A stretch of DNA of 64,000 nucleotides, taken from the NCBI GenBank assembly GCA_023213395.1, contig CM041465.1:193633741-193697740 (forward strand). The letters run 5' to 3'. Within the stretch, counting starts at the first letter, position 1; every line of letters begins with the position of its first letter. The translations under genes were made by a program, and so were the position numbers. Below are positions 25,508 through 37,790 of the stretch, piece after piece. The stretch comes from Cycas panzhihuaensis. Lineage: Eukaryota > Cycadophyta. The notes under the pieces were generated by a model. It had not been told where the DNA came from, made no database searches, and was given only the letters and a program-made list of their open reading frames with translations.

Positions 25508-26378
25508 TAAGTAGTTAGGTAGAGACCCTGTACCAGGGTTCTTTAAACATCACATGGATCTATCGATTTTAGCTAAGTGCATCGTGGCTTTGTTGGCCCT
25601 TGTGTGAAGGACTGGAGACAACACTCCTGAACCAAGCCCTAGACAGAACCTAGCTACGAAAGTGTGCCTCCATGTACCTCCAGGTCTATAGGAGGACCCT
25701 CTTTAGGATTCCAAAACCCTCCCTAGTACAGGTAACCTATCGGTCACTGAAGTCTTGCAGTGTAGTGGTTGCTTGATTAGTGCCGTGAAGTTACACCGCC
25801 TCTTCGCATCAAGTTTATCGGTGCCTATAAGACCAAGCACACCTCATTCTGCAGTGGGTAGGATACATCTGATCATTCGCTGCTTACCCTGCCCTAGTCT
25901 TTATCACAAGCCACTAACTGCCTGAATTCAAAACTTGTTAGAATAGTCAAGCCTCTAAAAAAAAAAAAAAATCTACTTAGCTCTTGCTCAAAGTGCAAAA
26001 AAAATACCCTTATAACTCATACACCTCAATTCGATTAGCATCTTGTAAGGGTTGTTTTGCATTAGGTTAGTCTATACCTCAATTTTCACTCTTTTTGTAT
26101 CTGGGCCACTAGTGGGCCCCATCACTCCAAATTCACCTTAAAAATCATACATCCCATTTCGATAAGTTTTTTGTGCTCTTTTTAGTGGACTAAATATCTT
26201 GCTTATGTAATTTTAGGGTCAATAGGTTATAGACACCCCACATTCCCCTATTTTGCCCCTTCTTTCCCATATAGCAACTTCCTATTCTTCTATCCCATTC
26301 TTTCTTGAATCTGTCCCACTTCATTCTTTCCCTTCTTTCTACTTACTCCTGCTTCCTTAATCCCTTTCTTCAACTCCA

Positions 26379-27480
26379 ATGGCAAAAAATCAAATAGAAA
26401 AAATTTCTGAGTTGACCAATGATTTGTCTAACTTCAAAATAGAGGTCAGCAATAAACTCAGTAGCATGCCTACCAAATCTGACCTAGATGACACTAAGAA
26501 AGAGATTATCATATTGCTTCAACAGTGGGTGTCACCCCAACCCCAAAGCACAGGAGCTTCTACCTCAATGGGCAACCAACCTCCCCCTTCTCCAGGAAAC
26601 AATACATATACAGGAGGTTCTCCACCAAGACAGTCATTTTTCCACCATAAGATCAACATTCCTACCTTTGATCCAGACATGAATAGAGAGTGCACTTGAA
26701 GCTGGATTAATAAGTTAGAATCCTACTTCACTCTCCACTCGATGTTAGAAGAGGACCAACTCTTATATACTTCCATTCATTTAGATGGTCGAGCTCACCA
26801 TTGGTTTAACTGGTGGAAGCGGGAATACCCCTCTCACTAAACTTAGTCCCACTTCACTAGTTGTTTTTCGAGCAATATGAAGATACATGGAGTTAATATT
26901 TTTTCACACAACTCACCTAGCTTAAGCAGACATCAACTATAGAAGCTTACACAGATGAATTTCAAGCTTTATATAATCACATGCCATAAAGACAAAACTT
27001 GGACAAACAAACAGTGATTGATATTTATGTGACGGGACTCCAAGACCATATTCAGATGAGATTAAAGATAATGGCAATTTACTCCCTTAAGGAAGCTTTT
27101 AAGTGGGCCCGTGTAGTAGAAGCTGAGTTTGTAGTAGACAAACCCTCAACCATTCGACGGGATAACTCTTGGTTCTCATGCACTTGACAAGCAGATCTCC
27201 ATGCGATCTTGACCTTGATTTGATGATGCCTCTCGTCCTCAAGCTGACTTCACACATCTTTGACCATGACAGGATGATTCTCAACCATCTATTGATCGCC
27301 AGAATGAGGATATATCCACCAAAAGAGTCCAAATTTCTCAAGCTGAAGCACAACGTCAACTTGAGGCTAGCCTTTGTATACAGTGTATAGAAAAGTGGAC
27401 TTCCGGGCATGGTCATTTTTGTAAAGTGTGGCGTATAGTTTTCTCAATTGACCCATCTCTCTTCCCTGACGATCCCTCTG
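26379..27480 (+). pseudogene. gag of chromovirus A
   Basis: Starts at ATG with MAKNQIEKISELTNDL, a predicted coiled-coil-like N-terminus, then a Pro/Gly/Ser-rich linker. The gag core HKINIPTFDPDMNREC follows, then an in-frame TGA at 26697 (CGA-to-TGA type). The core continues in frame as SWINKLESYFTLHSML and GRAHHWFNWWKREYP before a frame break. Near the end a CIQCIEKWTSGHGHFCK segment resembles the zinc knuckle (family form CxxCGEKWxPGHxC). Gag would form the particle; broken here. Confidence 0.85.
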
Positions 27481-27559
27481 ATTCTGACTCTGACCAGGAG
27501 GCTGATGATGAAACCCATGATGATCCTGCACCAGACCCCTAACCTGAAGTATTTATATC

Positions 27560-27960
27560 TGCTATCACCACCTCCTCCTGCCCTGAACCCTTAAGAGTTA
27601 GAGGCATTCTCTACAAGACTCTAATATCTATCTTGATCGATGGTGGCACGTCACTTAACTTCATTGATATTTCGATTGCTAGACAACTTAACCTATATAT
27701 TGTCCCAAAAACTGGCTTCACCTGTTCTCTACTAGGGTACTAGAAACTCCATTGTGTAGGTGTTATTAAAAACCTCTAAGTCCAAATTGGCTCATACCTT
27801 TTGGTGTCAGACTTCTATGCCTTGTCAATAGGAGGATCTGATGCCATCTTAGGGATTCAATGGTTGCAAACACTAGGGACCTATAACACGAACAACTCAC
27901 CTACAAATCCATTCATTGCCTTTAAAGACCACATGGGGTGAAACCACAAAATTTACGGAA
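27560..27960 (+). pseudogene. aspartic protease of chromovirus A
   Basis: Reads LIDGGTSLNFIDISIARQL, the retropepsin active-site region of chromoviruses (family form IDSG/GGATHNFI), followed by a segment ending near GSDAILGIQWLQ, the second conserved loop (DVILGMQWL in relatives). It would cleave the gag-pol polyprotein. Stops interrupt the flanks. Confidence 0.8.
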
Positions 27961-28199
27961 TGTAATCCCCCCCTAACCAAGTGGTCTCTCCTGGACGTAT
28001 GAAATGCCATCTTCAATCTCACCTAGGGTATATAGTCTGCCTCAATAATATTCAAATCGAACGACAAATTCATCCCTACATCCAGGATGTCATTACCCAA
28101 TATGAACAAGTATTTGCCCCTCTTCCTGCCACCACCCGTCCTGACCGCAGTTTCTTTCATACAATTGACGTCCAATCTAACCACGACCCTATCAACCTT

Positions 28200-28860
28200 T
28201 AACCTTACTGTAACTCATACTTCCAAAAGAATGAAATCGAGAAACTCACAAATGAACCCCTTGACATGGGCATAATCCAACCTAGTAAAAGCCCTTATGT
28301 AGCCCTAATTGTCTTAGTTTAGAAGAAGGATGGCTCCTTTTGCCTCAGTGTTGACTATAGGGAATTAAATAAGATTACCATTAAAAATAAGTTTTCCACC
28401 TCTTGCATAGATGACATGCTAGATGAAATCCATAGCGCAACCATCTTTTCTAAGTTAGACCTCTAATCTGGTTACTACCAAATCCCAATTGCCCTACTAG
28501 ATTGTCATAAGACAACATTTCGCACACATCATGGCCATTTTGAGTTTCAAGCAATGCCCCGGCAACCTTCCAAGCTCTCATGAATAGAATCTTTGGGCCC
28601 TACCTTCGAAAGTTTGTCATAGTTTTCTTCGATGACATTCTTATTTATAGTGCTGCTCGATCTCCATATCCAACACTTAGAAATTGTTCTTCAAATATTA
28701 TAGAACCACTAACTCTATGCAAAACTATCTAAGTGTGAGTTTAGACAATCAAAACTCAAATATTTAGGTCATATCATATCATCAGAAGGGGTATGTGTAG
28801 ACCCTGACAAAATATCAGTCATCACAATATGGCCAACACCTACCACTCTTACCCAACTAG
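28200..28860 (+). pseudogene. reverse transcriptase of chromovirus A
   Basis: Motifs in order: GIIQPSKSPY; KKDGSFCLSVDYRELNKIT; SKLDL then a TAA/TAG-type stop then [18 protein letters not shown]; and the catalytic VFFDDILIY at about 28625. Between FEFQAMP and PATFQALMN the conserved FGLTNA hexapeptide is missing; the reading frame shifts there, consistent with a deletion of about 19 nt flanked by short C runs. A second shift restores the original frame before YLGHIIS. The enzyme would copy element RNA into DNA; inactive here. Confidence 0.92.
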
Positions 28861-29420
28861 GAGCATTTCTTGGGCTGACAGGCTTTTATCGATGCTTTGT
28901 GCATAACTATGCTTCTCTTGCCACCCCATTAACTAACCTCCTTCGTAAAGAGGCTTTTCAATGGTCTCTCGAAGCAGAGGTTGCCTTTTCCCACCTTAAG
29001 GTTGTAATGACCTCCACTTTGGTCCTCATCACTCCTGATTTTAACCAACCCTTCCAACTTGAATGCGATGCTTTGGGGTTTGGTTTAGGCATAGTCCTAA
29101 TACAAGACTCTCATCCCATTGCATTTGAAAGCCGAAAATTAAAAGATCACGAGCTTCATCTCTCTACATATCAGAAAGAAGTGAAGGCTATTCTCCATGC
29201 TATTGATAAATGGCGGCAATATCTCTTAGGCTATAAGTTCACTATTCTTATGGATTATCGTAGCCTCCATAATTTATTAACTCAGCCAGTCTTATCTAAA
29301 GAACAAGCTAAGTGGGTTCATTGATTACAAGTCTTTGACTTCTTAATAGCATATAAAAAAGGTAAAGATAATACAGTGGCAGATACTTTTTCACGTCTCC
29401 ATCTTAACAACAATGTTCCT
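28861..29420 (+). pseudogene. RNase H of chromovirus A
   Basis: The longest clean pol segment: LTGFYR-like start, FQLECDALGFGLGIVL with the first catalytic Asp, SRKLKDHELHLSTYQKE with the catalytic Glu, ILMDYRSLHNLL (family TDHRSL; Asp kept, His changed to Tyr), and a connection reading KGKDNTVADTFSRL (family ADALSR). It removes RNA from the cDNA hybrid. One stop (CGA or CAA type) follows AKWVH. Confidence 0.92.
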
Positions 29421-29599
29421 AACCCAAGCCTCCATGCCATCAGCAACCCCCAACCCCTTTGGCTTGATGAACTATGTGTTGAAAATCAAGCCCAGCCAGA
29501 CTATCCTAATTGGAGGGAAAAAGTTCTCACCCATAAAGGTTGGTCAACCTTCAACAACCACCTCCTCTACCACAATCGTATCTTTGTCCATCCCTCCTC

Positions 29600-30895
29600 C
29601 TCATTCATCCCTAAAATCCTAACGAAATACCACTCGTCCCCCCTTGGCAGCCACTCTGGCTTCGATAAGACTTATTGATGGATTCATGCAGATTTCTTTT
29701 GGCCCCACATGAAGACCACCATATTCACCTTCATATCAGAATGTGACACCTATCAATGAAATAAAGTAGAGACCAAACCTCTCCCTGGCCTTCTCCAACC
29801 ATTAAATATTCCGCAAGGTAAGTGGCAAGATATTACCATGGACTTCATCACGGGCCTACCCCCATCTATCGAGTTTGACTCCATTTGGGTAATCATTGAT
29901 CGATAAACCAAGTACTCACACTTTCTCCCAGTGCACACCTCATATTCATCCTCCCATCTCACTGACTTATATGTCCAATTCATATTTTGCCTCCATAGTT
30001 TTCCATCATCTATTGTTTGTGACCGAGACCCTAAGTTTACTAGCTCCTTTTGGCAAGAACTCTTTAAGACTGTTGGAACCTTATTTAACATGAGCTCTGC
30101 CTACCACCCATAAACAAATGGCCAATCTGAGGTTCTAAACAAAACTTTAGAAACTTATCTACATTGCTTCACTTGAGAACACCAAGCTAAGTGGACCTCA
30201 TGGCTTGCCCTGGCTAAGTATTGGTATAACTCCTCCCATCATTCTGCCATTGGTATGTCCCTCTTTTTTACTCTTTATGGCTACCACCCACCTTCTCACC
30301 ATACCCTAGCCATAGATTTTAGAATAGCTTCTATGCAACAAAAGCTTCAAGAAATGGATCAAATCTCGCATGCCCTTCGATAAAATCTAGCTAGTACTCA
30401 AAATCGAATGAAGTAGCTAGCAGACTGCCACCGATCTGATTGATCCTTTGATATTGGAGATCTAGTATACCTCCGCCTCCAACCTTATAAGCAACAATCA
30501 CTCAAGTCCCATCAAGGGCATAAACTAAGCCCCCACTACTATGGCCCTTATAAGATCTTGCATAAAATTGGTGAAGTTGCTTATGCCTTTGAACTCCCCC
30601 TAAATACTAATATTCATAATGTCTTCTATGTGTCTTGCCTAAAAAAATACCTTAGAGCTAAAGTTACACCCCACACAACCCTTCCTATTCTCTCTAAAGA
30701 ACAAACTCTTACAATTCCTCCTAATAAAATCCTTGCTAGTTGCAAGCATCACCTCTAGAATCATACTATTTCTAAACACTTGGTATAGTGGGTCAGCTGC
30801 AATGTTGATGAAGCTACTTGGGAGTCAGAAGAGTTCATCCAGAAACATCCTCATCTTCAACGCTGCAAGGACTCAGCATCTCAAAGGAGGGGACC
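29600..30895 (+). pseudogene. integrase plus chromodomain-like tail of A
   Basis: Zinc-binding part: YHSSPLGSHSGF supplies the histidines, and CDTYQ has lost the second Cys (TGT to TAT). Catalytic core: [13 protein letters not shown] (Asp), IVCDRDPKF (Asp), NGQSEVLNKTLE (Glu), all three acidic residues kept. GPY/F module: HYYGPYKILHKIGEVAY. The tail DEATWESEEFIQKHPHL matches the chromodomain-like end of chromoviruses, which guides insertion to heterochromatin. Several in-frame stops are all explained by single transitions. Confidence 0.92.
30883..30893 (+). promoter_or_regulatory. polypurine tract of A
   Basis: AAAGGAGGGGA, two nucleotides before the 3' LTR; primer for plus-strand DNA. Confidence 0.85.
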
Positions 30896-31236
30896 TGTAA
30901 CATAACCTCACCTTTCCTTAGTAAGAGGGAACCACCAATAAGTAAGGATTAAGGGGTTTAGTAAGTTATGTGTATGGACCGCTAAGTCGTCCAATAAGAT
31001 GTAAGGCCACTAGGGCCACTAATAGAATCATTAAGGATGAAGACCCTTACTTATGTATTTAAAGGGTTAAACCACTTGTAATGTTATTGAGGATGATATC
31101 TTGAAAGGAGAAAGTACTTTGGTACTCATTTTAGTGATTCATTTTCTGTGATCTGCTTGCACATTCGTGTTATTTGGCTTGATTTTCTACTAATTATCAC
31201 TTCTACGAGTCCCGATTTCTGAGAAGGAACGGTCTA
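30896..31236 (+). repeat. 3' LTR of A
   Basis: Same 341-bp length as the 5' LTR; ends GGTCTA (CA to TA). Confidence 0.95.
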
Positions 31237-31241
31237 TTACA
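31237..31241. repeat. TSD of element A, right
   Basis: TTACA, paired with TTGCA at 24801-24805. Confidence 0.75.
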
Positions 31242-31971
31242 TTTATCCACCTTTCTCGGCTGTATTTACAAATTGTTAGAGAAACCACAGAAACTGTGCA
31301 ACTAGCATTACATTAAATGACTCATTTTCGAGCTCCAAAAATTTACTACTATCCCTTATTCTCTTATTTGCATTATTGAGGCCACATATAAATAAATTAA
31401 AAAAAAAAAAGGAAAAGAAAGAAAAAAGGGAGGGGGTTATCAATCCCTCCATTACATAAGCATAACATTTCACTTAGCCTTTTTCTAAAAAAGCTTCATA
31501 GCTTTCTACACTATTACCTCCATCTTCATCCCTAAGGGGAGGAAGTGAAAAATACAAAAATGTCCTTCATTTAACTAGAAAGGCACCCTTAGTGCAGTTG
31601 GCACTACTTCAGAAAGGGACCTCCCCTCTTCATATGGGGTTGTCTTTGATGCAGATCTTTTTGCAATTGTATGGTTTTTATAGAAGAGAGCCTTCCTTTG
31701 GTAGCTTGTATCATTGTTTGCAGATATCTAAAAGACTTTGTAGGGCTTGAAGCATGTGGGTATGTGGACATTGCCTACCCTTATTCTAAAACTGACTCCA
31801 CTTGAAGGAACAATGTGTAAATAGTGAGCTACAGATGATTGCCTCTATTACTTGCCTTCTCTGCATCACCTTATCCATACACTTGACCACCGATTCACAT
31901 TTTAGACTATTACAGCATTTATGAATGGGAACTTCGTAGATATTCATACCAGCACATCCTCTATTTCTCTA
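31242..31971 (-). other. host-like sequence in D, unidentified
   Basis: Base composition is more balanced than that of the surrounding repeats, and the minus strand reads in short coding-like stretches (for example MQRRQVIEAIICSSL near 31840) that I cannot assign. It abuts the Pol theta fragment and may belong to the same capture event or to a second captured gene. Confidence 0.35.
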
Positions 31972-32492
31972 CTTTTGTCCAAGTAGTGCTTCCTTCCATT
32001 AAGGGTTCTTATATACCCTTTTTTTGCTGGTGGATGAAACACTTGGAAAGGCATTCTTGAAACGTTCATGCCTTTTTGCAGCTTCAACTACAGTACATTC
32101 TAGTTGTTCTACAAAGGTATTGATACCCATGCCATACAATATTCCATAAACTAACATTTTGGTTTGATTTCTCTACTTCTCAGTTATTGCAGATTCATTC
32201 TGCCCTGTCCATCTTGCTACCATCATACAGAAAAGAACACCATCTAGATTCCTGAGAAGACTAATTAACGAAGCATCAATAAACAAATGAGCCATTATGC
32301 GTAATTCTATTTGAGAATAGTTTGCTGACATGAACAACCAATTTTCTTGACTAGGAACAAAAATATCATGTGCATTGATTTGGTACTGGTCAAACGTAGC
32401 AGTATCTATTCCAATCCCATATTAGGTCTAATTGTGAAATCCACTTGATGCTCTACATGCTGGAGGTTAGGCTCCTCCATAGAAAGCCTCCC
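31972..32492 (-). pseudogene. TEB: captured fragment of DNA polymerase theta (TEBICHI) polymerase domain
   Basis: Minus-strand translation follows the family-A polymerase domain of Pol theta. In order: SMEEPNLQHVEH (32446-32486); NAHDIFVPSQENWLFMSANY leading into motif A, YSQIELRIMAHL (32286-32330); FCMMVARWTGQNESAITEK; motif B, RNQTKMLVYGILYGMG (32127-32173); EQLECTVVEAA; FKNAFPSVSS; and, in another frame, KKGYIRTLNGRKHYLDK. The organelle polymerases of plants differ in these motifs, so Pol theta fits best. The motif A catalytic Asp is Asn (A-N-Y), one stop lies before motif B, and about 13 residues are missing before KKGY. Pol theta performs microhomology end joining in the nucleus; this piece cannot. 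It is antisense to D and shows no clear intron between motifs A and B. Confidence 0.88.
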
Positions 32493-32719
32493 TTAATTAC
32501 CTCCAATCCGCCCTATATCAATCTGGTTGACTTACCATTGCAGAGGCGCAGGTGGCCCATGGTAACGTTTAAGCAGGAGCAATAGACGGTGCGTATCGAA
32601 TAACACAGACAGTGCGCAGCCAACAACACAGCAAGGTGGTAGGCATATCATCATGCAGGTTTCTCTGGCATTTTTTTAACGTTCGACGCGCCTTTTCATT
32701 CACTTCTTTTTTATATGTA

Positions 32720-33484
<765 letters not shown>

Positions 33485-35021
33485 TTTCATATTGGGATTC
33501 TTATTGATTTAATAATCATCTTCATAGTGAAGTGTGGTTAGCCGTTTTTCTGTTTTAACAGTGGCGGCGATGTTTTTATTATCTATATTTAAATAGTTTT
33601 TTATAAAGTTTTTTAAAAAATTATATTATATAGGCCAATTAAAAGTATTAGCCCCTCGCATATTCAACCCCTGGTCACAAGACCATTCTCACGTGACCGT
33701 AGTTAGGGCCAACAAAAGTTTATAAACCATTTTCCATTTTTTTTTTTTTTTTTACATAGGGTTATTGGTGTTTTTTTGCCATAACTACTCACTTATTCAC
33801 TGGTTTCTAACGAAACTAGTGTCATTGCATTATAAATTTTCTTTAGATTAATTTTGACTAGTCATATGACCAATTTGGTGTTGATTTGACCCCGTTTCAG
33901 TCGATTTAAAGTCAATCAGTCATTTTTTCAGCATTTTTTTAACTTTTTACAAAATCACTTTTTGAACTGATTATATTCTATTATAGGGTTACTATTTTCT
34001 ACCTGGATTTATTCTAAAGTGATCTACGTTTAACAAAATTCATTACCCATTTTTTATTTTATTTTTTAGAATTTATTTTGATCACTATTTTAATCGTCAA
34101 AAGTGTCACTTTAGTGGTTTTCAGCATTTTTCTTAACATTTTACCATAAAGGTACCTGTTGCCATTTTTGCTATAACTTTTCTATTTGACATCCAAATTT
34201 AGTTTTATTAGTTTCGTTGGGAAGTTGACTCATTCCACTTCGAATTGATATAGTTTTTTATATGTTTTAATGTATTTTTACTAATTTTCAAATCACTCAA
34301 AGTAGAGGTATTTAATTACCTCCAACTTACTATTTTTACACATATATATATATAATTTTTTAGCTGAAAGTATATTGAAAAGTCTTCTAAACAATATTTA
34401 ATCATTTCTCAATACTTTGTAAAGTTTTATTAGCAATTTTATACTTTTTGAGCTCCCTACTCCCTTTAATTCTAAAAAAGAGGCCTGTTTATTTGACTTA
34501 TCAAAACTTAACTTGTAGAAACCCATTTTCAAAACGGTTAGTTCCTTTGGATTCATATTTTATTGATCTTCATACTAGTGAAGTTTTATATTCTTCTGAC
34601 ATCATTTAGCATACTTTTGAAATTGTTAAACTTGAGGTTATTCTCTCACCCTTCTTTTTAAAAGGTTTCTTCATACTCTTTATCTTTCAAAGTAAAATAT
34701 ACATATATTTCAGTTTCTTCAGTATCATATATTATCATCAAGGCTAAGGATTTATTGCATTAAGAATTTACATTTATCCATTTGAAGAAAATCCAAAGCT
34801 TAAGGTCTTATTTCAGATTTGTATCGTTAAAAGAATATTGGTGTATGATTTCAAAGTTACTTCTATATTCATTATTTCCTTATTGCATTTAGTTCATTTA
34901 TTTTTAAAAGGCATTACATTTCTTTTGAAGAGTATATTTGATATCATACAAGTTTAGTTACTTATTGACTTTATTTGATTTACTAAAAGCATACTTTATA
35001 TATTCTAAAGTTTTTTATAAT
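33485..35021. other. D internal non-coding region
   Basis: AT-rich, no gene recognised. It lies between the TA repeat and the gag-like ORF of D. Confidence 0.45.
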
Positions 35022-35531
35022 ATGGTACAATTATCTATATTTGATGGGTAAAATTTTTTAGAATGGCACAAAATTATGAAAAATTATTTTATTGCATATG
35101 ATCTATGGAAGTATTTACAACATGACTATGATGTTAGTATTAAAGAAAACATTAGAAAGGATAATAAAGCATTGGGATTATTATTTTGCACTATGAATGA
35201 TGATGTTTTTTCAAAGGTTTCTAAATTAACAACTTCTAAATTAGTTTGGAATGTATTGATTTCTACTTATAGGGGAGATACCCTCCATGTATTTGATGAT
35301 ATTTTTTATGAGCATGTGAGACAGGTGACAAAATAGGTGAAGCATAACGACAACACCCATGAAGATCCATATCAAATACAGGACCAACTTACTATACAAG
35401 TATCTGCTCCTCCATTTGAGGGGGAGGATGAATGCTATGACATGATGGAAAATGAATCTGATATAATAAAAAAGGATTATTATGATATGACAGTTGTTGA
35501 CAGCATACACATTACAAAAGATAAAGTTTAA
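35022..35531 (+). pseudogene. copia-type gag-like ORF of D
   Basis: One frame of about 170 codons from an ATG near the 3' LTR, broken by TAA after FDG near the start and TAG at 35334 (CAG type). It reads FLEWHKIMKNYFIAYDLWKY, then KLVWNVLISTYRGDT, the pattern of the copia gag (UBN2-like) fold, in which W..K....L...LW and W..L...Y are conserved. The C-terminal part is acidic (EGEDECYDMMENESD) and has no zinc knuckle. It would encode a particle protein or a dominant gag variant. No pol follows; the PPT and LTR come 240 nt later. Confidence 0.72.
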
Positions 35532-35756
35532 ATTCAATTTTTTCTCAATGTTCTAGTTGACAAAGACAAAGTTGCATCTATATATACCTACTTGAATTAA
35601 GTATTATTTACTTACAGCTTTTTCTAATTACTTCATGATACAAAGACATATGTTATAAGAAGGTTAAAGCATGTTGATGAAGATTAGATTTTTAAAGTTT
35701 TTTTTTAAGTACAAGTTCCATAAGTTTAAAGAAAAGATTCAAGTATTCGTGATGAC

Positions 35757-35770
35757 ATTAAGGGAGAGAA
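35757..35770 (+). promoter_or_regulatory. polypurine tract of D
   Basis: ATTAAGGGAGAGAA immediately before the 3' LTR. Confidence 0.8.
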
Positions 35771-36182
35771 TGTTGGAGTTAATCATCATCACTCCACCCC
35801 CACCTTTCTAACCAGGATTGTACACCTCATCAACTTCAATTTAGACATATGATGCTCAATATGTCAAGGTAAGTTAAGGTAAGTTTAACTTTGATTTATG
35901 TTAAGTTGAGTTAGTTTCATTTGAGTTAACATTATTTTATTATTATTTTGAATTCAGGAGTTGAGGAGTTTCCCTCCTCTCCCAAATTATAAATATTGAG
36001 GGGTGTGCAACCATGGTGTCTTTAGACACCACCCTCATTTAGGAAATTTGTAATGCTCACTTCTTACAATAGAATGACTATAATGGATTTTTAGTTTATG
36101 ATACATTGATGTATTGTAATATTGATCTATGTGATTCTATTCTATGTTCTGCCCTATTCTCCTACAAATATATTTTCCTTCA
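35771..36182 (+). repeat. 3' LTR of D
   Basis: Begins TGTTGGAGTTAATC and ends CCTTCA; about 90% identical to the 5' LTR by hand comparison; TATAAATA kept. Confidence 0.93.
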
Positions 36183-36187
36183 CCAAA
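36183..36187. repeat. TSD of element D, right
   Basis: CCAAA, identical to the left copy. Confidence 0.85.
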
Positions 36188-37320
36188 TATATGGAATTAC
36201 CAAGATAAAGGTTGGCTTAGTTTTTCTTGACTATAAAAAGTGCATGAGACTGGAAGAAATGTAATTTATAGCCTTAGGATAGTTGAAATTACCCCTAGTT
36301 CTAGACTAAAGAGCTCTAGTTAATAACTTAAAATAACCTGATGAGATTTAGATAAAATTGTGTGATACTTTTAAGAAAAAAAAAGACAAATAGATGCCTT
36401 GCTCTAATATTAGAGTTACTCAATTTGCATGTGGAAGATGCGAACAATATCAATTCTTACCTGAATAAGATTACAAACTTAAAAGAATAAGCTAGAAGAA
36501 CTAAAATAGAATTTGATTGATGATGTATTGTTATTTGCTATAATCATGTTAAAGCTACCTACTGCCTTTTCCACTTTTTAGACCATATATGGTAAAGATG
36601 AGGTGATGGAGGTAAAAACTTTTGATGGTCTTAAAAACCTTATTCTAGTAGAGGATGCCAAACTAAAACATCATGGTATGCTTGGAGGTTTTGAATCAAG
36701 CCAAGCTTTAGCCATAAAGACTCAGAGGAAAGAGGTCACTTAGGGGGAAAAGTTCACATAGAGGTTTAGAGAAAGTTCTTAATAAAAGATGAAATTCAAT
36801 GGAAAATATAACTACTATAAAAAGGATAGTTACAAAGAGAAGAACTATTGGATTGAGAGATGTGACAAGTGTAAAGTAATCCAAGATAACAAAAGAAAGA
36901 GAGTTGCAGCTTACTACATCAGGATAGAAACCATATCAGCCAAGTCTAATCAAAGAGATTATTAGATTCTTGACTCTAGAGCATAGAAGCATATCTCTTA
37001 CCAAAAACACAAATTTGATATAATGAATAAAAATCTTAGTGGTGTTGAAATCATCCTTGGAGATACTTGTATATTGATAGTGGAAGGTATCGATGAAGTA
37101 TGTATTATAGGTGGTAAGTTTACCAGGTTATATTGCATACCCAAGATGTAATTGAACCTTCTTTTAGCCTAAGAGATTTATAAATAAGGTATGAAGGTGG
37201 AGTTATACCATATCAGATGCCAGATAAAGGATTTGAAGTAAAAGTTTTCTGTCATTATTACTAGGAAAGTTAGAGGCAACTTTTAGGTGTCTCAAAAATT
37301 TTAATCTTAGAAGAAGTCTT
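36188..37320 (+). pseudogene. gag and protease of copia E
   Basis: Continuation of E after D. The copia gag is recognisable from LTKITNLRNKLEEL-like sequence near 36460 and TIYGKDEVMEVKTFDGL. The zinc knuckle at 36807-36848 reads Y-x2-Y-x4-Y-x4-Y: all three Cys and the His of CCHC have become Tyr. The protease region reads ILDSRA then a stop, near 36970 (family LDSGASxH), with the active-site Gly changed to Arg. Many stops. Confidence 0.75.
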
Positions 37321-37790
37321 ATGCCTTTGTCACCAGCACTAATGATGTGACTAAACTTTGGCATGATCGCGTAGGACACCTTAACTATAGAAGCAACACA
37401 TTACTAAATAGGTTAAAGATGGTAAAAGGATTGCCATAAATTTCTTACTCAGATAGTGGGTGTAAAGGGTGTATGTATGGTATGCATCATCACTACCTTT
37501 TTACTCAACATAATGTATGGAGAGATAATGAGAATCTAGAGTTTGTGCATTTGTATATAATGGGTCTTTTCCTAAACCCTTCGATATCAGGAGCTTGTTA
37601 CACCCTTATGTTTGTGGATGATTATACTAGAAAGGCCTGGGTTTACTTTTTGAAAAATAAGTCAAATATATTTGATCACTTCTATGACTAAAAAGTGATG
37701 GTTAGTCAGGATATAAAATTCAATAAGTCATTGGTGTATCATATTGATAAATCATTAAAAGAGTTTTTTTACTCGATGTTACTTCCATTC
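37321..37790 (+). pseudogene. integrase N-terminal part of copia E
   Basis: The pre-integrase zinc motif is kept: LWHDRVGHLNYRS with two His, then SGCKGCMYG with two Cys. The core start reads FVHLYIMGLF, where the first catalytic Asp is Tyr, and FVDDYTRKAWVYFLKNKS is intact. Soon after 37690 the homology ends. The rest of the core, including the other catalytic acids, appears deleted, and the reading jumps to an acidic linker (SGEEDDEPI) that normally precedes reverse transcriptase. Confidence 0.85.

Larger units (their letters stand above)
24806..31236 (+). mobile_element. full-length Ty3/gypsy chromovirus A
   Basis: 6,431 bp with two 341-bp LTRs, PBS, hairpin leader, gag, protease, reverse transcriptase, RNase H, integrase with a chromodomain-like tail, PPT and 5-bp TSD. 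Hand alignment of the LTRs gives about 30 differences, of which only two are transversions. Frameshifts and stops in gag and pol make it defective. Inserted in D. Confidence 0.95.

Noticed and set aside
27099-27416. 105-codon minus-strand frame
   Set aside because: Antisense shadow of chromovirus A gag; no motif.
29753-30091. 112-codon minus-strand frame
   Set aside because: Antisense shadow of chromovirus A integrase, whose core motifs read on the plus strand.
24806-31236. Possibility of an endogenous plant pararetrovirus
   Set aside because: Paired LTRs, a 5-bp TSD, separate integrase and a chromodomain-like tail show a Ty3/gypsy retrotransposon; no coat or movement protein motif is present.
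31972-32492. A resident, functional host Pol theta gene
   Set aside because: Only about 170 codons remain, with a stop, a frame change, a missing segment and an altered catalytic Asp, and the fragment lies inside the LTR-bounded element D.
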